Below, in pieces: positions 47,101 through 57,422 of a DNA stretch of 64,000 nt (the first letter of the stretch is position 1; each line of letters begins with the position of its first letter). Location of the stretch: the NCBI RefSeq assembly GCF_963675165.1, contig NC_087383.1:6781139-6845138 (forward strand), in the 5' to 3' direction. The notes under the pieces are model-generated. The model searched no databases, was not told the DNA's origin, and saw only the letters and a program-made list of their open reading frames with translations. Made by a program: the position numbers and the translations under genes. This DNA comes from Halichondria panicea (lineage: Eukaryota > Porifera > Demospongiae > Suberitida > Halichondriidae).

Positions 47101-47526
47101 TGATTAGGTCTCTGATAGGTGACGTGCATTTTTCAGAATCTGGAACTTCTGAATTAGTCAAAGAGAAAGCGTCGTATATGCTTTTTTTGGATATGTTGCA
47201 TAACATACAAGGTAATAGGTAATTAGATTAAAAATCATGCTACACTAAACGGCTTCCCCCCGATTTATGCAGATGGAGGCAGCGAGTCAGGGTTGAGCCT
47301 AGGTCAGGTTCTAAACTTCTTCACTGGCAGTGACTACCCACCTGTTTTGGGCTTTGATAGTCGAAACCCTGTGAGTATTCACTTCAGCTCCACTTCAAAC
47401 TATCCCTTGGCCTCAACATGTGCATTGCAATTAACATTGCCAACCAAGTTTCATGATGATGAACTCCGGTTTAAAGAAAACATGGAGTATGGAATACTAA
47501 ACCATGGAGGTTTTGGAATGTGCTAA
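44171..47526 (+). CDS. HECT-type E3 ubiquitin ligase, 12 exons, 705 aa
   Basis: Exons: 44171-44294, 44982-45514, 45578-45666, 45714-45791, 45848-45950, 46005-46063, 46115-46271, 46330-46473, 46526-46702, 46759-47044, 47098-47211, 47273-47526. All introns are GT-AG and phases agree throughout. Residues 1-41 are Ser/Thr-rich. About 222-243 is a CxxC...H...C motif (CLHCDIK, then DLRAHVNIC), like a UBZ or small zinc finger. About 255-308 is acidic and Ser/Pro-rich. About 310-328 (EQEMIDRAISLSKNN) resembles a ubiquitin-interacting motif. Residues 382-705 are the HECT domain, starting VEFLGEAGEDGGGLKREFW. The catalytic Cys in ASTCALQLTLP is residue 671 (codon 47419-47421), and the end is GFGMC. HECT ligases accept ubiquitin on this Cys and pass it to a substrate lysine. 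The nearest relatives I recall are G2E3-like proteins. No stop or frameshift is seen, so it appears functional. Confidence 0.85.
44295..44981. other. Intron 1 of the HECT gene with MITE remnants
   Basis: The longest intron (687 bp). Its middle contains diverged matches to the MITE at 39838-40065 ('gcgccataaaaagagctta', 'cacctttaccagcgtaa'), in which the ends are recognisable. The other introns are mostly 45-65 bp. Confidence 0.6.
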
Positions 47527-47864
47527 CACTAACATTCGTGTATTTTTCAGATATAATCAGCTATCAGTGTTTTTTCGATTCACATTCATTACTACCATGA
47601 CAGTTTAATTTTGGCATCACATATGTAATCACTTTTGTGCCTCATCACTTTCGTCAAATATATGGTATATACCTTATATGATTGATTCTAATAACAAGTT
47701 AACAAAATTAATTTATTCAACATCACATGACAAAACAAATATAAACACTAAAACACTAGCTATATATAAATTAATTAATATGTAGCCAAAATTAATTTAT
47801 TCAGCATCACATGACAAAACAAATATAAACACTAAAACACTAGCTATATATAAATTAATTACAG
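47527..47864. other. Intergenic tail between convergent genes with 84-bp direct repeat
   Basis: Two direct copies of about 76 bp at 47704 and 47788 ('ttattcaacatcacatgaca' and 'acactaaaacactagctata'), spaced 84 bp. It lies between the HECT stop and the transposase stop, so both transcripts probably end here. No coding. Confidence 0.75.
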
Positions 47865-49390
47865 TCACTGACATGCTTCAACATAAGCCCGAGTGATAAT
47901 ATACAAAGATATCCCAAGATCATCACAGGTTTCAAGAGGATCAACAGCATGTGCTAGCTCAATGTGCTGCTCTCTACTTATGCAATTCCTAGTCTCAGGA
48001 ATAGTGACACGATCAAGATCATCAGACACAGTGACGGGACCTTCCCAGTCAATTCCAAAATATTCCTACAATAAATCACATTGTGATAACACTGAAGAAA
48101 ACATTAATAACTAACACTCTAACACCCAAAACAATTACATTGTACTCTTACCAATGTATCACTTGCAACACCTTGTATAGCAGCAGCATCACCTGACCCT
48201 TGTAACAATCCTTTCGTCCACAACTGGTATGGAGTCTGATTCTTCTCAGTTCTTAAACGATGATGAGCATACGATTGGCGAAATTCATCCAAATGGCTGT
48301 TGATTCGGGGGATATATATGTAATGCAAGGAAAACAGGTCTGTATTGCACAGAGGGTCCAACAATCCATCTTCTTGTAAGGAGGAGAACACCTCGTAGTA
48401 GAGTGATATGCATCCTGTGAATAGGTCCCTCCACAACCTCTCAATTCGTTGATTGTGGACACTCCGTCCTGTAATAAAACTTTTACGTCCGGGCCCACGT
48501 TCTGGATGATCAAGCATAAACTGAGACACCAGCACATTTTCTCCTCCCTTGTCACTTCGGACTCTAGAGGGTAGACCATACTCATGAACTGCACTCAAAA
48601 AACTGTCTAAAACTGTCTCTGCCCTGTTGTTTGTGGAAGCTTTCATATATACAGGGAGTCGGGAGTAGCCGTCAATGCCTCCATGTATGACAATACGCCA
48701 TTTAATGAGCCTATGATAACCGTCTATGTGCCAGAGGCTGTTTGGCATGCATACATTATATTTTCGCCGGTGGAGAACTTGCCGGAAGCGTGAAGCCACA
48801 CCAATGGGATCAATTCTCTTCAGACTTTCCCTGACTCTTGCGCGCTGGATCCGAATACCTATACTCCACAAAAAGCCACTTAGTGATCGTTCTCCAGAAT
48901 TAGGATGCGTCCTGATAAAATTTGTTGTAATATCATCAAGCTCAGAGTCGCTCAACCCTGAGAATGTTATCTCATCTTGCATTCCGTATTGAACTATTCT
49001 TCTCCTTATTGTACGAGATGAAACGCCTAACATTTTCCCAATGGCTGTAGTTGAAAAATGAGCTTTTAGCAGCAAAATAAGGCTTTCTTCACTAATTGGT
49101 ATTTGTGGTCGTCCCCTAATGTGACAACGGTGTTCATCATCAATCACCTCATTAATACACACAACTATGTTTCTCACATGTTCAACTAATATTTCTCCAC
49201 TTCCAAAAGGTAACAAATCTTCAGCACTCAGAATATCTCCAAGGACCATCTCAGCAGTACAAAGTGCATCTTCGACAACAGTTAAATCACCTTCAAGTAT
49301 CATCATGTTTGTTCTCGTAATAGTATCTTCAGCCTCAAGCAAGAAGTCAATCATCTCAGAAGCTGACATTCTAAGGAAAGAAATCGCCAT
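47865..49390 (-). CDS. DDE integrase-type transposase, 2 exons, 479 aa
   Basis: Exon 1 is 49390 down to 48152 and exon 2 is 48065 down to 47865, joined by an 86-bp GTAAG...TAG intron. Reading through instead gives a short unrelated tail, and the spliced C-terminus (EYFGIDWEGPV...) aligns with the related copy at 57.2 kb, which supports the splice. Residues 1-90 are helical, acidic and of unknown role. About 100-136 is a helix-turn-helix (STTAIGKMLGVSSRTIRRRI) for DNA binding. Residues 215-400 form the rve-type catalytic core: D223 in LWHIDGYHRLIKW, D280 in RSDKGGENV, E317 in SVHNQRIERLWRDL, with 36 residues between the last two (DDE of the IS3/retroviral integrase type). It should cut and join the transposon ends. 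The gene is intact. Confidence 0.88.
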
Positions 49391-50670
49391 GTGAGGAAAA
49401 TGGTACCTAACAGTGAGGGTGTGTCTTTATAGACTTATTTGTGCACTTGTAAAAGTAATGCCCCACCTCCCCCAGGTGGGGATTAGTTGGGGATTAGACT
49501 TGAAGTTGCTCCCCTACCTCAGAGGAGGTCTGACATGCACGAATCACTACAAGTTCAGTACATTGATATCATTGCGGTCACGTGATAATGTCCAGGCCAA
49601 ATGCACTGAACTTGTAATGCACTGAACTTGTAGTGATTCGTGCACGCATGTCGGACCTCCTCTGTCCCTACCTAGGGGACTTAGACAGATCACCTGATGC
49701 ATGCATTGGGTCAAAAGATCACATGCCATACTCATCCTTCCAACACATGCTGAGTACAGTGAGAGCAGTTTATTAATCCTAAGCAATCTCTGCCTTTTTG
49801 CTTTATAAGAGTATAGCTGTCAATATTTATATAGTGATTCTGTATTTGTTATCTTCTCGCTATACGTAGTGATAGGTCTATTCCCCACATAACCCCCATG
49901 TTGTACTAGGGGGATTAAACCAAATAACATGCCCAAAGGTAGGGGTATTATATCATGTGATTGGTCTAATCCCCACCCCCGGTAGGGGAGGGGGAATTAG
50001 ATTGACAAGTTCATTAGCCTTCATTACATTGTAAAGCATTACAAAGTTTAATATTCTAGGTAGGTATATGCATACAATAGCTCACGTCCAGTTTGGGGAG
50101 GGACGTCCTTTCCCCACAATATAAATACATACGCATACACGTCATTCTGTTAGGCTACCTATGACTTTGAGAAGATCCTCAACCTTACACCATGACTCTT
50201 TTATACTTACAAGAACAAACGAACAAAGTAGAAAACGGTTGTGTTAGCCTACTAAACTAAAGATTAATAAAACAGTACCAAATAATTATAGTACCTTAAT
50301 ACTCTATGCCCTCCCTCAATCGAATTAATCAGCTTGGCTCACTTATCATGCTCTTGATCTTGGCAAAGAAAATAGCTGCTATTATTGTAGGTGAGAACTA
50401 GAGTAGAGACCACGCCCTTTACATAGCATAGTCTCATAGAAAGGGCGTGGTCTTCAGTAGAAAGTGCTGATTTTACTAGGCCTTGAATCGAGGCTAGGCT
50501 GACACGTTCTTAGCCTCGAGACCACGCCGATTGAAATAAGACGTGGTCTCGAGGCTAACACCTTCTTGAATATCAAACACAATGTCTACGATTGAGAGGT
50601 CGATAATAGACTAAATCATCACACAGGTTGCATGTAGATCGAATATCAATTGGCGCGGCATTATTAAACT
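49391..50670. other. Transposon interior upstream of the transposase
   Basis: Contains a palindromic insert about 49508-49665 ('gcacgaatcactacaagttc' and its mirror) and two versions of a short 'gggtgggg attag' motif near 49470-49500 and 49960-50000. About 50510-50545 ('agaccacgccgattgaaat') resembles 43447-43466, just outside the left end. No gene. The transposase promoter must be within it. Confidence 0.5.
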
Positions 50671-51102
50671 ATCAAAAATGTATGGGCGGCCCACTTTTGG
50701 ATCGATTATGTACTAACGATCTTGGCCTATCCATTGTTGATATTTTTCGATCATCAAAAATGTATGACCGCGCCCACTTTTGGATCGATTATGTACTCAC
50801 GATCTTGGCCTATCAATCGTCGATATTTTTGTCCACTTTGGCGCTCCATAGATACACAGTTTGTATGACAGACTAATAGTAGTAGCTCACGATTGGGCTC
50901 AAGGATAGCTTTAGCTGTGGTGCAAAGGCTTGCATATGCAGAGCAAAGCCTCCTATAGGTCGATTTTTCCCCAAAATAAACAGGCCTAAAGGATTTATTG
51001 GACAAAAATTGGTTTGTAATGAGCCATAATTACGTAACTGTTCACGTGACAAGTACTTCCGCTCTCGACATTACAGTTGCAAGAACTCCTCAAATCCCTG
51101 TA
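50671..51102 (-). repeat. Right terminal inverted repeat with two 83-bp units
   Basis: Inverted relative to 43489-44092. It contains two subterminal units (about 50688-50850), then 'gtccactttggcgctccata', 'ctgtggtgcaaaggct' and the end 'cctcaaatccctgta'. It is shorter than the left repeat by one unit and by internal gaps. Confidence 0.85.
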
Positions 51103-52634
51103 GTGTAGAAAGAGGGATTGGAAACGGATCCAGGCTGCGCAGGAAGTTAATTCACTGCACCAGAAGCTAATAATAGTTTCTTCACATCACCTTGGGATAT
51201 ATGGGATGGCAGCACAGATTACAGAGCAGACAGACAGCATATGAGACTTGAGAAGAGCTAGAGCTAAAGAGCAGTGATGAGGTATAAGTCCAAAATACCA
51301 GTCTACATTAATTTGTATAGCTTGCTTGTCCAATTTAATATTGTTCCTTTTAATTAATATTAATTAATACAGAGAAACACTCTACTGAGATCGAGAGAAG
51401 CCACTAAGCCTCTGTTTGTGAAGACGAAGGATTCAAGATATTTAGCAGTGCCAGCATCATGTAATTGCACTGACTTTAGCAACAAAGTTGTAGCTATGAA
51501 TGTATGATTTACGAGGGAAATACAATTTAATAGCTTTATCACTTTAGCGTATTGTGTATTCACACTCTTTAGTATTATAGTTCATTCGATTCATAATTAT
51601 AATTATGGTTGTTTGATCACACGTAAAAAAATAATTATGCATCAAATAGAAATGTAGTTAAACGCTTCGAGAGGGTTCTAGCCGATTCGCTCACTCAGAA
51701 AGGCACTTGCGCCAGGGAGGATGAACAGGTCCCCTACCATGTCAATGAATGATTTGACTGCAAAGGGACGAGGGGAGTTTTAGGTTTACAATACACATTG
51801 TATATATACGTACCTGACTGTAAACTTCAGTCCTTGTGGCATCACTACAGCGTCTTAAGCTCCTTACGGCTATAGAAACAGATTTTTCCTCCTATCCCAG
51901 TCGTCCAGGTATTCATTATCCAACCCTATAGTATAATTATATCACCCATGGGTAAGTAAACAAGACGGTAGTAACATAATAACGTATGACCAGTATATAC
52001 ATGTACGTACGTTAATTTGTAAATATACATGTAGACTAAACATCACAGCTACTGCCAAAATAAGGCTTTGTTCAGTCAAATAAGGGTGCCCAATATACAG
52101 TACTCACTACAATATAAAAGCATAGAAATACCCAAGACAAAATAAAATTATAAGCCAAAGAGAGGTACGGAAAAGTGAACATAAATTCCGGTAAATTTTG
52201 CCATTTTATCACATGTTGTGAACTTTCCTTAGTACTTAGCAGTCAACACCATTCCATTCCTCACCTAATTCTCTATTCAACAAAGTCAAAATGGTAAATA
52301 TTGCTTGTATAACAACGAAGATATAGGTACAGAAAGTCATTCCCAGTTGATATAATATAATAATTATTATAATAATATAATATAGGCCTGGAAATCCAGT
52401 AACATAAAGAAATGATGGCGTTATGACGTTTGAATGTTATAACATGACATAATTATGTGACCTTATTGGAGTTATAGCATGACGTACGTGACCTTATAAC
52501 GTGGCATACGTAGTGTAGCCAAGGGAGACTTTGAACCTTGACCTTGCCTTCCTTATCACCTTGCCTTTTCATATGCGCATGCGCATAAGCAACCTTGCAT
52601 GCCTTAGCTTTCATAACAAGCTAGCTAGCTAGAG
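51103..52634. other. Intergenic, no supported gene
   Basis: The first bases ('agagggattggaaacgg') match the end of the MITE family at 41851-43408, suggesting the 7.6-kb element inserted near such a copy. The rest is AT-rich. About 52420-52510 has 'gttatagcatgacgta'-like imperfect repeats before the next gene's ATG. Confidence 0.5.
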
Positions 52635-54979
52635 ATGGCTGAGCAGGATGAATTGTTTGGAGCATGGAGTCAATACTTTATTGATGTCAGCAGATTCCTA
52701 GAGAACACAGAACATCATCGTGGAATAGCGAATCGAGAATTTTGTGACTATGTTTTGCCAAGACTAGAAGTTTGTCTGAGTACTTGCATGCAACTATCTG
52801 ATCAAATGCTGCAAGGGGGTTCTGAAGTTGGAGAAGAAGATGAGCTAGTAATTAATGAGTTTCAATCGAATTTGGCTCATCTACTAGAGTGCCTGAGAAG
52901 TGTACACAGACAGTGGGTGCAATATGAAGAGATGTTAGAAACCAGCAAATTCCAGTATCAAGCTGCTAGAAGAATCTTTGGAAGAGGAAGATCTAAGTTT
53001 GAAATTGAAAAGGAACAACTAGTGTACCTATCATCACTAAATTTTAGCTGGACTGAAATTGCGGCCCTGCATGCTTGGTGTGTCTTGTATGACCATATAT
53101 AGGTAAGTTTTTGACTGATAAACATAAGTAATCTTGTGTATACAGAAGACGAGTTGAGTTTGAATTGCTGGATGACTCTGCAACAACTTTATCAGATCAT
53201 GAGCTCAACAGGATTGTGAAGGAAATCCATTCAGAATCCCCGACGTTAGGAGTCATTATGGTATGTGGAAGGCTGAGAAGAATGGGATATAGTGTGTCAA
53301 GGGATAGTTCTCTAAGGTCATCTGACCCATTAAGTGCAGCTTCAAGATTGATGGGTGGTCTTAGTCGACGACAGCCTTACTCAGTTGCTGGCCCAAACCT
53401 CTGGCATATTGGTGGGTATAATTATTATTTGTACAAGTTTTTGTAAATGCATATTGATAACTGGAACCATACATGTAGATATAATTATAGGAAAGAGGGA
53501 TTGATCTCTTGTCCCCTGCAATAACTTTAAGGCTTTACAGGCCTTCTTTAAGTTCCCAAAAGCTTGATTTCCGTGCCCCACGTATCGTGTGGAAATAATC
53601 AAAAAATATTCTTGATTGTTGGAAAATAGCTAAAGGTATCCATGTAAAGCAACCCTCCAAATATGCGACACCCTCCATAATATGCAATTTTAATTGTAAC
53701 CTCTAAAAATACGTGTTATTTAGTCAACAGGGTGTCATTTACAGGACTTTGAAGTAGAGAGTGGAAATAAGGGGGGTCTAAAAGTCACCATTATTTCAAC
53801 ACCCTGTTTAATAATTAATAACATCGCCGGCCATGCAGAGACATGACTGGTGTTCATTCGAAGGTCTATATAGGGTGAATTCTAGTGGGTTTTGAGATTG
53901 CCTTTGCATAATATATATACTCAGTCATACAACTATAGTACCTGAATGCAGATGTTTAGGGGGGGAGGGGGAGGAAGTCCATTCATGGATCTTATTTTCA
54001 TAGTTTCTGCTTCCACTGCAGGTAAAGGTAGTCAAGGTCGCTGGGTAAAATATTCGTGGTCCGGCTATATACTGTAGCAACTGCTGTGTTGACAATATTT
54101 TTGTATGTCACATTCTAAATAGAGGTCAAACTATAGCCTCTAGAGAAACAATGATCAAATATGCAACACCAGCAAGACTTCAACATAATTTTTCAACCTC
54201 CAAAATTAGGCTTTAAAGTGTCACCTTAGATCGAATAAATATATTATACGGTATCATCCTTTTGATATTCGTCAAAATATTAATTATGCTTGATCAGAGG
54301 CCGCTCTTGTATAAAGCCCACACTCAAATAGTAGCCTCTAAAATTAATCCCCATCTTCAGTGCGATAAAAGCTGCTCTCAAATAGTAGCCTCAATAAACT
54401 TTAACCGTAATCACCTCTGAGTCATATTGATACTGCAGTGGTATCTATACAGTAGCAGCTTGTTAGTGCAGACTTTCACATGGCAGACTTTGAGTTTGTG
54501 CAGGTGAAAAGAACTTACCTGCTAAACCACTTCCTGTTTGCCTTCAGAAAGGAACTGGTATGCTACTTATCAAAGAGTTGTCCCAGCGTAGAACTAACCA
54601 CAAATTACATTATGCGTGGATGGATGCCAAACATTTGGTCACGACAAGCAGCCATAGATGTGTTTGTAATTGAGTCTGCATGGTAACATTAATAAATAAG
54701 CGCGAGTTGTGACTTGTGCATTCTTATCAAAGAAGAGTTATTCCGTGCGTGAGATTCTTTACGCACGGTTAAAAGTAGCCCTTTCTAAAGGCAAAAAAGG
54801 AAGCGGTCTCATTTTACTGGAGCGTTAGTAGACGTAATGAACACCTTTCTGGTCTCTCGAATTCTAATTGCTAGCAAAATATCGTATATAGCTGCAGCCT
54901 CTGATCAAGTAGTACGAGTAACAAGCAATGGCAAGGCTTCTAATTGGCCCTTGCCTGTGTTTGTTATGAGTGTTCTTAA

Positions 54980-55880
54980 CCCTTTCCCTGCTTTAATTAA
55001 AAGTGAATATTCGCATATTTTGTTTAAAAAATTTATAACTCATGAACCGTATATTAAAAACACTTGTAACAAAGTTCCACAGGTAGAACCGGACCTGTCG
55101 CATTCATGGAATCATCATTGTTGCCTAGCAACCAACCACCACCCCACAAATAACAATTGTTAACAAAAATTCACAATTATGTACACAAACAATATTGTAT
55201 GATGTTACGAAGTGACTAAACACATGATATAAGTGTTCAGAATGTTCTCACGGTGACATGGCTCACTCAGGACTCAATCAGGATCTGCAGAAACTTGTAT
55301 TTGAGGTTCTATCGGCAGACGCCCTTTTCCCGGGAAATATTTTCTTCACCTACACACAGGTTTACAAATTTAATGGTGTCTCATGATGTCCACTGTTGTA
55401 CTAACTAGCCTAAACAAACCTATAGTGAAGCTATCAAGACTACAAATGCTACTCTATAGTGACTTACCAGGTTCAGGAAGATGGTCCACCTCAAGTGCGT
55501 CTTCCTCAGGATTCTCAGGCTCTTTCTTTTTAGCTTGACCTCTGAAAGGAAGCTTCCTACCTAGCTATGATCCCAGTCACTGTCCTCTCACTCTACAAGG
55601 CCATAGGCATAGATATTCTCACTCTGTAGCTTCCCTAGAACCTCCCTGACGTTGTACTACGAAGATCTTGTAGCAATTATAAAACGGTCACTTTTCTTTC
55701 GACAATTCTGATCGAACTGTACCTCAAAGCGAAATATTAAAAATACCATGAGGAAGAGCAGCTCAATGCACATGTGCTGGTACCTGCAGTGTGTGCATAG
55801 CTCCAACACAGTGTGCACAATGATTTTTTGAAATTTATCAGTAGCCATGCCGACTATAGTCGGCTAAAGCGGGGAAAGGG
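54980..55880. mobile_element. Intact-length 901-bp piggyBac-like TTAA element
   Basis: TTAA at 54976-54979 and 55881-55884. Ends 'ccctttccctgctttaatta' and inverted 'aaagcggggaaaggg'. It carries the same ordered blocks as 11189-12980 without the nested insert. The palindrome 'gccgactatagtcggc' lies near its right end. Inside on the minus strand a GT-AG-like exon (about 55475-55540) reads KKKEPENPEEDALEVDHLPE, acidic and perhaps from a transposase N-terminus. Non-autonomous. Confidence 0.85.
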
Positions 55881-56044
55881 TTAATCCCTTATACGAGTAA
55901 CCTAATCGTTTATGATGCCGTTCTCAGCAATAATATTTTTAGCCGCAGCTGTTGTTTGAACCCTGTGCAAATACTGATCCGTATGTGATACGCTTTTAAT
56001 TACCCCGGGCGGCCCCGTAAACCCAAACCAGTTAGACCATTATT

Positions 56045-56590
56045 ATGCCTCGGTGCGCATGCATGCGCAAGCGAGGTATACGTTTGTGTGTCTATGTGCA
56101 TGTGTGTAGACTGCAATCAAGTGCAAGTAAGAGTTTCTATAGGCTTCTATAGTCATGTTTACTTGGATTTTAATTCGTGGATTTGCAAAATAATGCTTCG
56201 TTCTCGAGTTACGCCTAGTTTTGCTTACTTGGAATGCCATTGCAGTCTTTTCAGAAGCCGGGCACGTAGCCAAACTTATTTACCGAGTGTTGCTACTCTA
56301 CTTAGTAGTTAGCTCTGCACTAGAATGCTAGCTATTGGTAGCTGCATTACAAGAGTGAGAAGAGAGCTGCAAGGCTCTGCTGATGCAGCCATTAATTTTA
56401 GACTCGAACTTTTGGCATCGATTGTTTTATTGTTTAACAATAATCATGGCCAATCATTACCCACTCTAAGTTTGCATGCAGCAAAATCAAAAATGTTCAT
56501 CATGTGTATAAAAGCTATTAGTAGCTTTATGTTATGTAGCTTTGGCATCTCCATCGAGGCATCAGCACCTGCGGTGCTTTCATTATAGTA
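56045..56590 (+). repeat. Stem-loop-ended repeat family R1, full copy
   Basis: Starts 'tatgcctcggtgcgcatgca' followed by 'tgcgcaagcgaggtata', a large palindromic start, and ends with the stem 'agcacctgcggtgct' then 'ttcatta'. Co-linear with 4811-5333. It lies close to the end of the transposase intron. Confidence 0.65.
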
Positions 56591-57422
56591 TTGACTAATT
56601 TCATCACATTAAAATTAATTATGGTTGAATTATCTTAATTGTTTCAGATTCACATCATAAGCTTATTAGATGGAGAATCGTCACTCATGGCTGCATTGAC
56701 AGCTACAGTAGGCTGGTGACTTTCTTGAAGTGTTGTGGCAATAATAAATCGCCAACAGTGTACAAATTATTTTTGTGTGCAGTTCAAAAGCATCAGCTGC
56801 CATCTCGTATATAAGAATGGACCAAGGTTGGGAAAATGTATTGGTCGCACGTCACATGTTAGAAAAAAGAGGACATGATAGGAGAAGTGTGATTGTAGGA
56901 GCCTCGGTCCATAATCAATGCATAGAGCGACTATATGGAGGGACATGCACCGCTGTGACTATTCTCTTTTACAAGCTGTTTTACTTTATGGAACAAGTGG
57001 ATCTATTAGACTGTTTGAATGAGACGCATCTGTATTCCCTTCATTATAATGACATTGTGTTCATTCCACGTATTAATCAGGCACTTGCACTGTTCATTGG
57101 TGGATGGAACCATCACTCAATCCGAACTGCACACCGTAAGTCTGCACACCAGTTGTTTACAACAGGGGCACTACTTTTGCAGCACTCCGGACTCGCAGCT
57201 TTGGATTTTTTTGAGAATGTGGAGGAAGAATATGGAATTGATATGGAAGGCCCCATCCCGTCTCAGGGACGTTCTATAGTTGTGCCTGAGGTGCCAATAA
57301 GGCTAAGTTCAGAGAATTTTGCTCCCCTACAGCAAGCTGTTAATCCGTTAGCACCTTCTGATGAGTTTGGCATTGATTTGTATGAACAAGTTTTGCAGTT
57401 TATGTCAACGATTACGGTATAA

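Larger units (their letters stand above)
43489..51102. mobile_element. 7.6-kb DNA transposon with HECT ligase and DDE integrase genes (IS3EU-like)
   Basis: The ends are inverted copies starting 'tacagggatttgaggagtt'. The left repeat runs 43489-44092 and the right 50671-51102; they match patchily throughout. The inner part of each consists of tandem units of about 83 bp (three on the left from 43857, two on the right) containing 'gatccaaaagtgggcgcggt'. Between the repeats are two convergent genes, a HECT ubiquitin ligase (plus) and an integrase-type transposase (minus). The two 6-bp flanks ('cataga', 'gtgtag') do not match, so the target duplication is not confirmed. A 5'-TAC terminus and an IS3-type integrase fit the eukaryotic superfamily called IS3EU as I recall it; this naming is inference. 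Confidence 0.85.
53412..56647. other. 3.2-kb intron of the transposase pseudogene, filled with repeats
   Basis: Begins GTGGGT and ends TTTCAG. Holds a piggyBac-like element (54980-55880), a full R1 copy (56045-56590), a diverged match to the 39838 MITE near 54120-54250 and otherwise unrecognised AT-rich sequence. Frames at 54480-54686 and 54837-55163 lie in or beside these repeats and are not called. Confidence 0.7.
52635..57422 (+). pseudogene. Related DDE integrase transposase, split and frameshifted
   Basis: Exons 52635-53102, 53146-53411 and 56648-57422 align with the intact transposase over its whole length: an N-terminal helical region, an HTH (NFSWTEIAAL), the catalytic core (NLWHI|D, RMDQGWENV, SVHNQCIERL) and the C-terminus (EEYGIDMEGPI). 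Compared with it, a 4-bp insertion (CATG, near 53069) shifts the HTH frame, and an extra TA (near 56810) shifts the frame just before the second catalytic Asp. D, D and E are all still encoded in their local frames; 34 residues separate the last two. Introns are 53103-53145 and 53412-56647. No inverted repeats were found around it, and no HECT partner was seen. Confidence 0.85.

Noticed and set aside
48253-48594. 113-codon minus-strand frame inside the transposase
   Set aside because: It overlaps the catalytic core in another frame and lacks family features.
57019-57279. 86-codon frame in the second transposase region
   Set aside because: Shadow of exon 3 of the transposase pseudogene in another frame.
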